DNA of 64,000 nucleotides. It comes from Daphnia pulex (lineage: Eukaryota > Arthropoda > Branchiopoda > Diplostraca > Daphniidae). Shown here in pieces: positions 33,353 through 54,212 of this stretch. Location: contig NC_060022.1 in assembly GCF_021134715.1 (NCBI RefSeq), forward strand, positions 2,733,001 to 2,797,000, written 5' to 3'. A program made the position numbers and the translations under genes. Numbering within the stretch: the stretch's first letter is position 1; the number at the start of each line of letters is the position of its first letter. The notes under the pieces were generated by a model, which saw nothing but the letters and a program-made list of their open reading frames with translations, had not been told where the DNA came from and made no database searches.

Positions 33353-34733
33353 AAAGGTGTATGAACCATGTGCAATATAACCAAACTAACCACTAGGTTT
33401 CAAAATCACCTTGAACACAAATGCTACTTTCAGAATTCGAAACACATTTGAATTGTTATGTCAAAAACAAGTTTTTTACTTTTCAGAAATCTAATGAAAT
33501 TGAACGAAGAAAATTATATCATGCAAGCAAAAAGTAAGACCAAAGAGCGTACTTAGACTAGAAAGCAAATTTTAAAAAAACGAGGAAACTAGTTCATATA
33601 AGTAAAAACTGGAGGGCAATAGCAAAACTTAAAGCAGGCCGTTCGGGATTTGATGTAACGCGGTCATGTTTCCAGTTTAATTTAGAGCAAGTGAGCAAGC
33701 AAGCAGGAAAAAAATCTGCTTGCTCACAAACCATTCCAATAATTTTATTTGATAGTTATGTATTTTTCGAGATTTATTTATTATTATATTTTTATTATAT
33801 TGCCTTATATTTTTCTCACAATTTGGCTCATAAATTGCTGTAATTTATTGTGCCCGTTAGATGGAGGGACGTGAGATCCACGAAACAAGTTGGCCGTGTA
33901 GTCGATTTCAAAAGATTTCTCTGCTGTCTGCTGGCAGTGCTTAAACGACCTTTATAAAGTTGGTCTGAAACTCGTTTGTTTATTTCCTACATAGTTGTAC
34001 GAACCGTGACCGGCTATCGTAACTAAAACTATGAGAAACGAGTTCTCAAGACGGCAAGTGATCTCATTCTCAGCAAAATTGCCAGTCTGAAGATCACGTC
34101 AGTGTTTCAACGAGAGCTCTTCTATTTGTAGTGCTGTCAGGATTCGGAGAAGAATAGCATCGATCCAGACGACTCAAGGTAGGCAACAAGATCAAACTAT
34201 TTTCTGCTAGCTTTATCTCTTGTCAAGTAGCTATTTAGTTGCATATCGTCAGCATCTCAGTGTCGATCTGCGTCTAAACCAATGAACAGACTGAACATTT
34301 AGACCTAATAATGTTTTTAGACACAATCCTGTTCAAAGTCAAAATGTTTCTTTTGTTTTGTTACTATGGAGTCTGAAGGTTACGTTTGTTTTTCACTACA
34401 ATCAACGTATCAATTGATTCTTGATCGATTGCCCTTTACATCAGTCTGCATTCTATTTGCCATTGACACCAGGAAGCGATAGTTTTGTCTCCCGGTGGGA
34501 TTTTTTCAGTCATTCGACGTGACAAAGTGCACATTTGAGTGAACTTCGGCATCAGGATTATAATTCTAAATTTTTTAAGCCCGTCGTCGTCCATTGCGAT
34601 TTAGTCGCTCGTTGTAGATATTTCGTCGACCCATCTGGTGAGTTTTTGATTCGCTTCTCCAGAAAAATGCAAAATAGCATTGACGCTTATTATGCATTTT
34701 TTTTTTCAAATCATTTTTTAGAATTGAAAAAAA
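33353..34733. other. Spacer before hydrolase 3, with a likely 5' UTR exon
   Basis: No coding exon. A donor-like site (CTCAAG/GTAGGC) near 34180 and an acceptor at about 34721 just before the hydrolase 3 ATG suggest a 5' UTR intron. A bulged inverted repeat lies at 33691-33727. Confidence 0.45.
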
Positions 34734-35890
34734 ATGGAGAACGAAGCAGAAAAGAAATTTTTTCGTTTGCAACACATCATTCCGAGGAGCCTGTCAGCCG
34801 CTTCCGTGAAAGTTAGTGCTGGTTCATCGCCAATCAGGGAAACCGTGTCGGCAAATGCTAACCCTGAGGAATTCGTCTTCAAAATGACTTATGGAAATGT
34901 AGCAGGTATTCGATGGTTCGTCTTCGTTCATCAAATTTTAAATTCCGTGACGAATTTTCTTTTGTTTTTGAAAAAAAAAGGCAAAATTTGGGGTCCCCCC
35001 GACGGACACCCCGTGTTGGCACTTCACGGCTGGCTAGATAACGCTGGCACTTTTGATACCTTGATACCTCTACTGCCACCAAACTTACGAATAGTTGCTG
35101 TCGACACCGTATAACACACATTTTTTTTGGCTTTAGCTTATGTCTGAAGTTTAACGAACAAAATTTCTAATTTTTTCTTTAGGCCGGACATGGATTGAGT
35201 GACCCTTTTCCTCCTGACATTGCTTATAATTTTGTTGACAGTGTGCTTGGCATCGAACGATTAGCCAGACACTTCAAATGGGACAAATTTTCGTTGATAG
35301 GACACAGTTTGGGCGGTGCCATGGCTATGATGTATGCCGGAATTTACCCAAATAAGGTGGATAAGCTCGTATGTCTCGATGTCGTCCGCGTTATTCCTAC
35401 TAAAACCGAAACGATTCATCTCCGATTGCAAAAAGCGACCCATAAATTGCTCAAGCTAGAAAATGCCATCATTGCAGGTCCGGAAACACCTGTGAGTTAT
35501 GCAATGGCTGTCGAGAGATGCGTTCTTGGGACATTTGGATCCCTTGACGAGAAAGCGTGCGATGTTCTCTTCAAAAGAGGACTGAAGAAGGTCGAAGAAG
35601 ACGGATATGTTTTTACTCGAGATCGACGACTCTTGGCCGCTCCACTGTCGTTCATCGCCAAAGAGCACCAACTCTTTTTAGCTCATAAAGTAACAGCTGA
35701 TGTTTTAATTATCAAATTTTCGGAGGGACCTTATTTTGAGACCCCGGAAGATTATGAAGAACATATTGAAGCACTAAAAACTAGTTCCAAACGTGTTCAA
35801 TATGTCACCGTCGATGGCATGCATCACACTCACCTGAGAAATCCCGAATCCGTTGCCCCAATTATTTCCGATCTTTTCAAAGATCTCTAA
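34734..35890 (+). CDS. SERHL/kraken-type alpha/beta hydrolase 3
   Basis: A 335-aa protein from exons 34734-34905, 34981-35108 and 35183-35890. The nucleophile elbow is G-H-S-L-G, with HGWLDNAGTFD and a C-terminal DGMHHTHL histidine segment. The first intron is shared with the two sister genes. The second intron (after VDT, phase 0, before AGHGLSD) is found only here and lies about 20 codons before the private second intron of hydrolase 1. AATAAA at 35987-35992 follows. Confidence 0.9.
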
Positions 35891-36809
35891 ATGTTTATAT
35901 GTATCATTATAACTCAAATCACTTATTCAGTTTAAATATTGTATATCCATCCTAGTGTAGGACAATTAACTTGGTTCTTATTATCAAATAAATTTTTTTG
36001 TTGGGGGTTGATGAAACAATTGAATTTCAAATTTGGCTTGCAAGAATTTTAATTTTCTCTATTCTTTCCGGTAACTTCTTTTTTAAACTAGAATTTACCG
36101 ACTTGCTTCGGTGTGCGGTGTATTAGGAATCACCGTTTCGCTAAGGTTTTTTTTGAAATCCGAAAAACATTAACTCAAAGATAATTTTTTTTTAAATTCC
36201 AGTTATATTTTTACTATTCTTATTTGTCAATATTACAACTAGAATGTTTACATTTGAAAGAATATGGAATACTGTAAATTTTTTGTTTTGTTTTTATTTT
36301 CTATTATCCTAATCATTATCATGAAATATAATTGATTGGATTCATAGAAAATAATTGCTGTCCAGAAATACTATTCTGATATTTCTGAAAATCAGTAATT
36401 GATTTTTTATATCGAGTAAATCATAAACGTCTCGTGGTATATTATATGTAGGAAGTAATGCTAAATGATCTCTAATCGATTAATAATTCACGGGATCAAT
36501 TTTCAAAGAAATTTGGCTTGTTTCAAGTTATATAGGCCATTATATGCTTTATATGCGATTATAAGAATTGAAGCATATTTATTTATTAGCCTATGTAACT
36601 TGAATAGGTTGCTACTCATATTTTATATTGCCTTATTTCAAATGAAAATTTTATCCCCCCTTGAATTTTAAAGAAAAAGTATTCGATATGCTTAACGTCG
36701 ATACTTATTCTGATCAGCTACTTTTTTTTTCTAAATGTACTTGTAACACTATGTCAAAATATTGTACCAATACGAAATAAGTTGCTGCTCAGAGGAGGCA
36801 CCCGATAGT
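35891..36809. other. Convergent spacer between hydrolase 3 and the TRIM-cyclophilin gene
   Basis: AT-rich 3' UTR sequence of two convergent genes. No exon or repeat of note. Confidence 0.45.
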
Positions 36810-39106
36810 TTAACCAACTATCTTAGCCGAGGCAATGGCAATATGATCTTTGCTACAGTCCATGTAACTTATTGCATCACAAACGGCGAAGCCATCGCAG
36901 ACATAACCGAATACGGTCGACGTTCGATGATTTTCGTTACTTTCTTCTCCAAGGTGAATGCAAAATTCTGTCGAAACAATACTGCATTGCGTTTTTACAT
37001 AGTCGCGTTTTAATCGGAAAAAGATGGCTCCGCGGGTCTTTTTTAAAGGCGAAAGATCCGCCATGTATAATGCTTCCGGTCCTGGAAATTTGCCTCCCAT
37101 GATGTATGTCTTCGGCTTCGACTATAATACAATATTCAATTTTTATAAAATAGGTTTTCTCTGAAAAATTCGGTCATACGGATGACAGTTTAAAGCCTAC
37201 TTGATAAATGACAGTTCCAGGATAAGCGGGTCCTTCGGTAGCTTGACAACTTTGAACAAATTGCTGGCACATGACTGGAGCCAAACTAATGGTAAAAGTC
37301 GGAAAACAAATTATTAATTGTCAATTTCTATTTCTATTCAAACAAAATGGTTGTATACTCCGGTCGAAGTTCAAAGACGATTTTTCCGTACGGCCTTCCA
37401 TTCACGGCTAGGTTAAAGACAACTGTTGTGTTTTTTAATGACACCAACGACGATGCCCTCATTCGTGATGGCCTAACGCTGTAAGTCTCTTGAGAGGTCG
37501 TTTTTAATGGTTGAAATTCTGGGCTTGATAGATTCCAACTCGGTGACAAGGGTTCATTTTGTTTTTGAGTAAGTTTCTCTTGCCTGGTAGTGGTAGGACG
37601 AAACTGGCCAGTTTTATCATAATCCGTTTGCTGACTGCTGGAACATTGATTTGCTAAGGACACATCCGTTTTAGTATATTCAAAAGACTCTGGCCTTAGT
37701 GCTAAATAGGAAGCTGTTCGTGTTAAAGGTTTGCCTATTTTTTTATTTTCAGCTTCTTTTCCCGGAGAGACTTCCAGAAATTTGACTTCTGTTGTGTTTC
37801 GCCTTGCTTTTGTCATTTTCAACTTTCTCTGCATCACAGAAGATTTTGCTGGTGATTCCATTTGAACGCTCAATAGAATCAAAACGAACAGAGAAGTTAA
37901 AATATTCGATTCTTGTTCGTTGGCTCCTTGTGCGGGGAAATTGATTAGGGCACGATTGAACAGAGGAATTGATAGCTTTTCACTGTTTGAATTTTGTACG
38001 TCAACGGAGACCATTGCGTTGCGCATTGAATCGAAATCCGTCGTTTTCTTTTGTTTCAATTCGCTCATCAGTTGATTGTATTCCTGGAATAACCCGTGAA
38101 TATTTTCTCCCGTTTCTTTTTCTTCTAATGGTTTGCTTAATTGATCAGCTACGTCCTGTCAAAATAAGTTGATTGAACTCCGCGTCTACAAAGAAATGAA
38201 TTTATCCGAAAAAAAAAAATAACCGATAAATGATTTTGAATTTTGGTGATGTGATGTTCGGTTTCTTTGGTGCGGGTGTCGATTTGCGCTTCAACAGCTT
38301 GAAGAGCAATTTTTGCGGCTTTCAAAGTCGATTCCATCTATGGGTTGTGGATTATAATTAGGTCTTGGCACTCGCCAAATAGCTGATGCCATGATGGATG
38401 GCTTTTTTTTTACCTCTCGATACTTGACCAAAGACCTATTCCCGTGAGCCTTGCACGTTATTAAAAGCGATTTAAGGTGACTTTCGGCCATCTCTCTTCC
38501 GGTCTCCTCTTCCAAGTCATGCGTATCGTGAATTTTTAAGCAGCTTGTATTTTTCGAAACAGTCGTGTTGCAATTAATGCACCAGTAAAAGTCATTTTTC
38601 GGATTTTTCAGAGACTCAACATCAGGAGTCCTTAATGAAAGGAGCGTGTGAGAAAAACATTTGATTGCGGTTTAATAGATTCATACGTACTCAGCAATAG
38701 CCACAAGGTTTGGATTCTCCAATTGCTTCATTATGTAGAAGTTTGTTTGGAGGCTTTTGTCTAGTTCAGAATTTAATTCCGTATCTTGGGCGCATGTTGG
38801 GCAATTAACAGTTCCGTTGGTTTTACAATTCTTAAAAATCGTTAAGTATAACAATCAGGTTTGAATGAAATTTATTTCCGTTGTAAATCTTTAATTTAAA
38901 AAAAAACCATTTTGCCAGTGGATATTCGCTGTCCGCCGATTGATGGAAAAATTTGAAACAAAATAAAAAATAAAAAAAATGCTAACCTCAAGACATAATA
39001 GACAAAATGTATGGAAGCATTCCAAAAATTTTGGTTTTCTTTTCAGTGTGTCGTATTCTTTTGTGCAGATATCACACTTCGTTGCTGATGATTTCATGGA
39101 CGCCAT
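36810..39106 (-). CDS. TRIM-like protein with C-terminal cyclophilin domain
   Basis: Seven exons agree in phase and give 594 aa: 39106-38987, 38830-38691, 38630-38414, 38337-38224, 38155-37359, 37285-37201 and 37121-36810. Exons 1-2 encode a RING finger (CDIC, then CFHTFCLLC, then NCPTC), the usual E2-binding domain of ubiquitin ligases. Exon 3 encodes a B-box-like cluster (CINC, CLKIHDTHD, CKAHG). Exons 4-5 start with a coiled coil, so the front is a tripartite motif. A long polar linker follows. The end resembles a cyclophilin: VVFNLAVNGRPYGKIVFELRP, CQQFVQSC, YIMGGKFPG and STVFGYVCDGFAVCDAI. The segment matching the isomerase active site is shortened, and the expected Arg, Phe and Gln are not seen, so the domain probably binds rather than isomerises. 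Confidence 0.82.
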
Positions 39107-40266
39107 GACGCAATTGACTTATTTGAAAAGTGAGGGGAAAAAAGACGTTTTTAACGTCCTACTCTTCGAATTATGTTGATTTATCTGTAGGATTTGCTTT
39201 GTTGCATGTACTTCAACGTTTAAAAAGCATCTTGCTGATAGGGGAGGAAAATGAGATAACTTATCTAATCATACTGTGTCGAATAGTCATATCGTGCAAT
39301 CTGTTCAAAAACTAGCCAGTGAACGTAATCGCATAGATATTAAATTTTTTAAACTTCTTTGTGAGCGGGTTGAATAGAAAAAAAAAACCAATTCCGATCT
39401 GGAAAGCAAATGTAATGTCTCATATATAGTTCCGTAACTACACAAACATTGGGCCAAAATGGAGAGAAAATGAATCAGAAGAATAAGACATACAAGACTG
39501 GATGATATTTCGCATGTAATTGTAAAAACGAATAATGGTAACAGGGTCTGGCATTAGGGTTTACCAGTATTATTGTTGTCCCAAGTTTAAATAGTATGAT
39601 GCTCCGATTTCAAGAGAATATTATATGGCTAAACGGGCACCGATACGATACACAGTAAGATACAATTAAGCAATCAAAGCATTTCTTTTTTTTAGCCCAC
39701 GCAACCACGCTGGATTGCGTAAAAAAAGCGTTGCGACAGGTACTTCTTAGTTTTTCATATTATTTCCTTTTCATTGTCTGTGTAATTGCCCCAAACGGTT
39801 ATTGATTGATTGCAACGTCCAAGAATTGTTTGTTTGTTTTTCCAAAATAGATACACTTTAAAACTTATTTACAGGTAGCATACGATTATATATAATATAA
39901 CATTATATACGGACTGTATAATAATATTTAGAAGCCAAAGATTGATGGATAATTATCACATGTAAACCAGACTAAATGTAGAGGCGTTTTGTGTGTGGAT
40001 TTCGCGTAGGTGTCTACATGGACCTTTTTTTAAAAAAGGGCGTGTGGGGAAGGGGGATGGGAATGAAGCGCTGGTACCTTGAAGCGAAGACACATCGAGT
40101 GCCATAAGGCTGCCGAGAAAACATTAGATTAACCAAAATAAATGAGGGGGGGGGGGCATGGTCTGTGATATGGTATTGCACTATCAACGCATTGTTAACC
40201 TTCACCGGATGAAAAATGAAGAAAGATTAGACATACAAACAGACAATACGGTACGTGAGACTACTG
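39107..40266. other. 3' UTR of winged eye homologue and upstream region of the TRIM-like gene
   Basis: No coding exon is supported. It contains an 11-base G run near 40146 and AT-rich sequence. Confidence 0.45.
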
Positions 40267-48985
<8,719 letters not shown>

Positions 48986-50840
48986 GATTATTTTTCCTTC
49001 GCCAAGATGTCTTACGATTGTTTCACGAACAAGTCACGGACGTTGCCCATTGCACCCAACGCTAAAAATACAAAAGAAACGACAAATTAGGTTATTGATC
49101 GATTGCCTAAGATATTCGAACGTCCATCACATCTAAATCAGCCCACGTCAGCGTTCACATCGATCCTTTGCTACAACCAATCCTAGGAGATCAATAGCCA
49201 CACAACGCTAGAAGTTCTCTTTTTATTTTATTTTAAATAATAATAAATAACGGCGCAAAATAAAAAAGTTAATTTGACCTCGTGACTGTGGGTGACGACT
49301 ACTAGAAACATCAGCCGACACAGCAGCAACTGATAACGATATCTCTCCCGGGCAACTGATGTGAAGACTCTCGGCGCGACAATCAAGAGAATATTACGGC
49401 TAAACACACGGGAAAGGTTTTGAGTGAAATCGGATCGGACTCAACCTACAAGCTGGAACGCGAAGCAAGCGGGAAATTCGATCACAGTGAGGGGGTGGCG
49501 GTTGAAAATTGTTCCAAAATATAAATAAAAAAAGATGTTTAAAATATTAAAAGAGAAAACGCCGGGAAAGAGGTCATCAGCAGATGGGAAAATGCATCTC
49601 AACTGAAAATTATATTCATATGCTGCAGCCTGTCTTATCATCGTGTTATTGAGTTTGTTTATGGTAATTGCAAGCAGAAAAACCACCTACGTAAAAAGTT
49701 AGTAGACACGAAGGGATTGGCCTAACAATAGTAAATGTCTTGAGCCATTGCGTCATTCAAGGTAAACGTACAGTTGCAGCAAACATAAATGCCCATGGGA
49801 CACAGGCCAATCAACGTGCTTTCTACGTAATATCATCAGTTGGCGAAAAATCAACTTCAAAACGTGCCTTTGATCTTTGGAAGAAAAATCAAACTTCCAC
49901 TTGACAAGACTAGGAGCTTCTAAAATTTCAAGAGTTTTTCTTACCCGGTAAAAGCCGTCGGAATTGTGGTCAGCTAATAAAGACTAGCGTCAACACGGGG
50001 GCCTAAGATAGTCAGTTCAGCAGGATGAACTACGCCGCAAAAAAAAAGATAGAACTGCGACGGTGCCGTCGCGGAACTTTCCAGGCGGCGTCACTATTAG
50101 CAAACAGTGATCCAACGTTTTCCAAAAGGTGGAAATTCGGTGAATTTTTAGATATTTTCTTCGCTTTCAACACACGACAACACTAAACCGATATCGAACT
50201 GACAGATTTCTGCAATGTCAACTTTGTTTTCACAATCAAAAGTGTTGTTTTGATGAAAATTGTGCCTGGCACCAACAATTTCGACTGAGCGTCACTACGA
50301 AAAAAAAAACAGCACAAACGAACGTAGTTTACTCGTCCGCGTCTCTCAACAGAATGGTTGAACGCGAGTCGAATGCAAGAGAAGAGTCGAGCCCAGTGAC
50401 TCCGCCCTCCAACGAATTGAACCAATGGCAAGAAATGGTTGTTTATCTAGCCCCGCGCAACAAACTCCGCCCAGGGCCTTTTGCAAAAGAGGTGGATTGG
50501 GGGGAGAGAAGGGGGGACCCTTTCATTATTTTTAACCCGTTTTTCTTTTACTCAGCGTCATGGCTCTCTTTTTTGTTGTTATTTTTTAAGCCGCGTGAAT
50601 TTTTATCGGACGGCTGCCGTCTTTCATGCACGCACGAAAACGCCCTATTTCGCGCAGGGAGTTTAAGAGAGAGAGGGGAAAAACGCGCGGGAGCGGATGA
50701 TCAGAGTAACAATACTTCGACTTCCGTTTGCATCGGCTCTTTCAAAGTTTCAATACGACCGAATTCATATCTCGACGAACTGCAGCTTACTAATGTCATA
50801 TTTCATGGTTTTTCTTTATGTTCCAGTTTTTTTATGACCC
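48986..50840. other. 5' region of the winged eye homologue
   Basis: This probably holds 5' UTR exons and the promoter of the minus-strand winged eye homologue. An open frame at 50354-50866 on the plus strand lacks family features and I do not support it as a gene. Confidence 0.4.
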
Positions 50841-51283
50841 CGTCAAACAGGTTTTTTTCTTATTGAAGAAAGGAGACTGCTGCTGCAGCGGGTGTTTCTG
50901 AACTCTCGGTAAGTGTTGAGATGGATTGTAGTTTTCAAACTCTCCCAATTCCGTCACTTTATAAGCTACAACATTTATCTGGATTAGAAATAGTGTTGTC
51001 AAATAACGTTGGAAACTAATTTTTTGAGCATTTCTTGTCTGGGAGGTTCGTTAGTCGCGACAAACTCGGCCAAATTTCCCTTTGGCTTTGACATTTTAAC
51101 CTTCAACAGCGGCAACTGCAGTGAAGACGCTATCTGTGTCTCGTGGCGGCAGAACGAACCTGTGGGCCATCGTGCGTGACTGGGAACTTTTTCGAACCTT
51201 GGTTATTACATACCCTCCAGACACGAAAAAGCAGTCGAGAACGAGAAGAAAGACATCTATACGTCGAAACAACGAACTACGTG
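50841..51283 (+). ncRNA. Possible spliced plus-strand transcript of unknown type
   Basis: Two strong splice signals face each other: a donor CTCTCG/GTAAGT after 50908 and an acceptor CAACAG ending 51109. The exon 51110-51283 closes with CTACGTG/GTAAGT. One frame through the second exon is open, but it has no ATG in either segment. I therefore read this as a non-coding transcript or the 5' untranslated part of a longer one. It runs toward and possibly antisense to the small Maf gene. The left boundary is arbitrary. Confidence 0.3.
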
Positions 51284-51421
51284 GTAAGTACATGATGTAT
51301 TTCTTTCTCGCAAACAGAACCATTCAAGCCCCTTCAAGCCCTTTCGTTTTTGAAACATTCATGAAATTAGATTTAGAAATGTAAGATGTAGTCAGACGGA
51401 GGTAGTTGAAATAGATAAACA

Positions 51422-52055
51422 TTAGTGCAGTGGATCCATTTCTGAAGGCAAAGGAATTTTCTTTTGAAGGGCAAATTTCTGGAGGGCTTCATATTTGCGA
51501 TGAAGGGCTTCAATCTCTTCACGGATCTTGCCATTATCTTCTGCCAGCTTCTCTGTTTCTGAAAGTTCACCAACCTTCTCCTGCTCCAGTTCGTCCTTTT
51601 GCTCTATCCTCTTGATGCGACAGCTAAAAAACAAACACTTGTTAGCTATTTTTATTTTATAGGAAATACCCAACATCAAACACAGTGTGATGTAACAATA
51701 TACCTAGCAGCGTAACCTCTGTTCTTTAAGGTTCTACGGCGTTGCTTCATCCTAACTATCTGTAGAACAGTCTTGTTAAAAATATGCAATGTGTCAGACT
51801 GAAGTTTCTGTTACCTCTTCTCTTGTCAAACCTCTAAGTTTGAGTTGTCTATTCAAGTCTCGAACAGATATGGATACTAACTCATCATCAGAAATACCCA
51901 GACAAGGGGATGGAGACAAAGGTTCCTAAAAGTTACCTCACATTAGTTTTGCATTTAAAAGTAGTAAAACAACAACAAACATTTTGGATTTCATCACTCA
52001 CCAGATCAAATTTGTTGGCATTAGCATTTCTATCTTTCTTGTCACCTTTTTTCAT
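51422..52055 (-). CDS. maf-S: Small Maf bZIP transcription factor
   Basis: A nuclear DNA-binding protein that pairs with CNC-type bZIP factors (CncC/Nrf) on antioxidant-response or MARE sites. Exons 52055-52002, 51925-51815, 51759-51704 and 51623-51422 give 140 aa. The Maf extended homology region is clear (SDDELVSISVRDLNRQLKLR, then GLTREEIVRMKQRRRTLKNR). The basic region GYAASCRIKR follows, with the family-specific Tyr-Ala-x-x-Cys-Arg. A leucine-zipper part comes next and the protein then ends. The short length and lack of an acidic activation domain separate it from large Mafs (traffic jam). The last intron splits the Ser codon inside the basic region. Confidence 0.95.
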
Positions 52056-52723
52056 TTTATTTAAAATTTTCGTTTTTCTAAGGCGAAAAGTGGGAGTTCT
52101 ACGAGGTAGACGTGAAAGAAAAATTTCATCGCAGGTAGAAAACGCGCTGAGTCATTCTCTATCGCGATGTTTTTCTATTCCAGCCATGTTTCGCTTATTT
52201 TGACAAGGCCTTATATAAAGAGAAGGCCGGTTAAACCAGAATATATGTATAGTTACACCGCAACTAGAACCACGTAGCGGTAGGGAAAACAATTCTTGGA
52301 AAAAAAAAATAATTGAAAAACATTGAAAAATGAAGGAGAAAACCGATTTTATTCCCTAGTTCCTCTACTTTTCAGTTTTCACCTTAAAACAAAACGTGCG
52401 CTTTATTAGTAGCTTTATACAAAATATCTATACAGTGTATTTGTAATCTTGTGGAAAACTTACTAAAACTTGCGGACCTACCGAAAGTGACAGTCTATGT
52501 AATAATGAAACAATTAAATGTTAGTTAAAGTTTGTAATAACATAGAAACAACTGGGGGAATAATTTTGGTCGACATAAAACACTAAGATACAGAAAATTA
52601 AAGTTGTAATGCGAGGCGGAGATGAAGTGTCCATCACGCACATCGATTCAGACTTCAAGAGTAGACCATTTCAGCTTTAATCGGGATAAACAATGCGCCA
52701 TATGTGGTAGGTTCTTTTGACAT
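52056..52723. other. Spacer between small Maf and the FAM8A1-like gene
   Basis: Upstream region of small Maf and 3' UTR of the FAM8A1-like gene, both on the minus strand. No exon is visible. Confidence 0.45.
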
Positions 52724-53739
52724 TTATTCGCTTTCAACGACAACTGTTCCACACAATATATCGTATAGAGTACGATTATGTTGAACAACCATTAATGGGA
52801 GGAAAGTGGGAAACAGAATGGCTGTGCCCATATTCTTCAGGAATGCTCGACCTAGAGATCTCCAAAATGTGACTTTCGTTGCAGGTTGCACGAGCACTCG
52901 ATTTTCTCCTGTAAACAAATATAATGTATACATTTTAGCAGGTGTAGTAATGAAGATGTATACATACCAACTGGGATACACTTTGTGCAGGAAATTATAC
53001 TGAGTCCCATTGTTCGTTTTCCTGGAGTGCCACCTTGAAGGGTAAAACAAACTTCATACAGAACTACTAGCAAGCGGTGAATCAGTTCAATAGTTAACAA
53101 ATTGGCAGTAATTGCCATGGCCATTTCATAATCAGCTTCCTCTGTTATTTCTTTTTCTTCAGTTTGGAAAAAACCTGAATCTCTGGAGATTAAATTTTAT
53201 TGTTTGTATTACATAATCCATACTGATTAATAAAAATAAAATTGTGACCTACTCCATATTCCAAGCATCTAGAACTGTTAATGTCACAAAGGCTTTGATG
53301 AAAAACAGTAAACCAAAATCAATCACTTCAGCCAATAAGCGCTTTGAAAGTTTTGGGACTTCAAAAACTCTTCCTAATAAATAAAAAATATTGTTTTAAA
53401 TACTAAGCATGAATCTCGCTAACAAAAATTTTTTGCTTATTAAGAAAATCAAATACCTTCTATGGGAGGTGTTGCCGGAACTGAACCAATTCTAGTAGAT
53501 GGCCTTTGTTGGTGATTGACATTTGTCACTGGCGTTTCAGTTCTAGCCGAAACTGGTGTACTATTGGACAAAGGACGATGTCTACTTTGCATGAAAACTG
53601 AAGGCATTGAATAAGGGAGACATTGTAATGTTTGCCATTGATATGCTTGTCCCAACCAGCTTCTTAGCTGATCGGCATACTCTCCCATTCTTCGGAGTTC
53701 TCCAGCAGAATCTTCAGATTCATTTACACCACTATTCAT
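52724..53739 (-). CDS. FAM8A1: FAM8A1-like RDD-domain membrane protein
   Basis: Exons 53739-53457, 53373-53253, 53182-52968 and 52908-52724 agree in phase and give 267 aa. The N-terminal third is polar (YADQLRSWLGQAYQWQ, then a Ser/Pro/Thr-rich linker). The RDD domain follows, with its conserved Arg (LSKRLLAEVIDFGLLFF) and Asp, two hydrophobic segments, and the TPGKRTMGLSI motif. A last segment has TFWRSLGRAFLKN and RTLYDILCGTVVV. FAM8A1 in vertebrates is an endoplasmic reticulum protein that assembles with the HRD1 ubiquitin ligase complex in ER-associated degradation. The same role here is an inference from family membership. Confidence 0.9.
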
Positions 53740-54212
53740 GATCAAATTCTAAGAAAACCGAAATGTTTTTCACTGTTGTAGGCCAAATTACATAGCCTAC
53801 GTTGATTCCGAAAGAGTTTCAATAACTCAACCACAACAAACCAGAGATATAGAGATACGACACCAAGAAGTATGTCTCCATGACAGCACACCCTACCATC
53901 TAGCGGACAGAAAGCAGTTTATAGGTGGCGCTAGTTATACCGATTGCTGTCTAATACAGCACTTTTTAAGCGGCGTTGGCAACGCTGAATCGCCGATGAG
54001 GAAAGGGGGAAATGGACGAAGAAGACAATTGTTCTCAATTCCTGTGTCAGTTCTCAGTTCTCAGTGTCTCTCAGTTCTCAGTGTCAGTGTCAGTCAATTG
54101 TTAATCAATTCTGGTGTCAGCTGTCAGACTCGAAAGAGATGAGTCAAGTTAGCATCTCCATGGCAACAACTGTTGCGTGTATTTGTCATCAACTGCATTC
54201 TTCCAATCCGTA
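53740..54212. other. Upstream region of the FAM8A1-like gene and start of the YYT array
   Basis: This includes a short degenerate repeat of TCAGTTC/TCAGTGT units at about 54050-54120. The sequence GCAACAACTG and a GTAATCATGG segment near 54215 mark the first decayed member of the YYT array. Confidence 0.5.

Noticed and set aside
37860-37920. Transmembrane segment in the linker of the TRIM-cyclophilin protein (LFVLILLSV)
   Set aside because: It is too short for a confident membrane helix and sits in an otherwise polar linker. A missed small intron was considered, but no good acceptor is present.
50354-50866. 170-codon open frame upstream of the winged eye homologue
   Set aside because: Composition is not protein-like, no domain is recognisable, and it contains low-complexity Phe runs typical of translated UTR.
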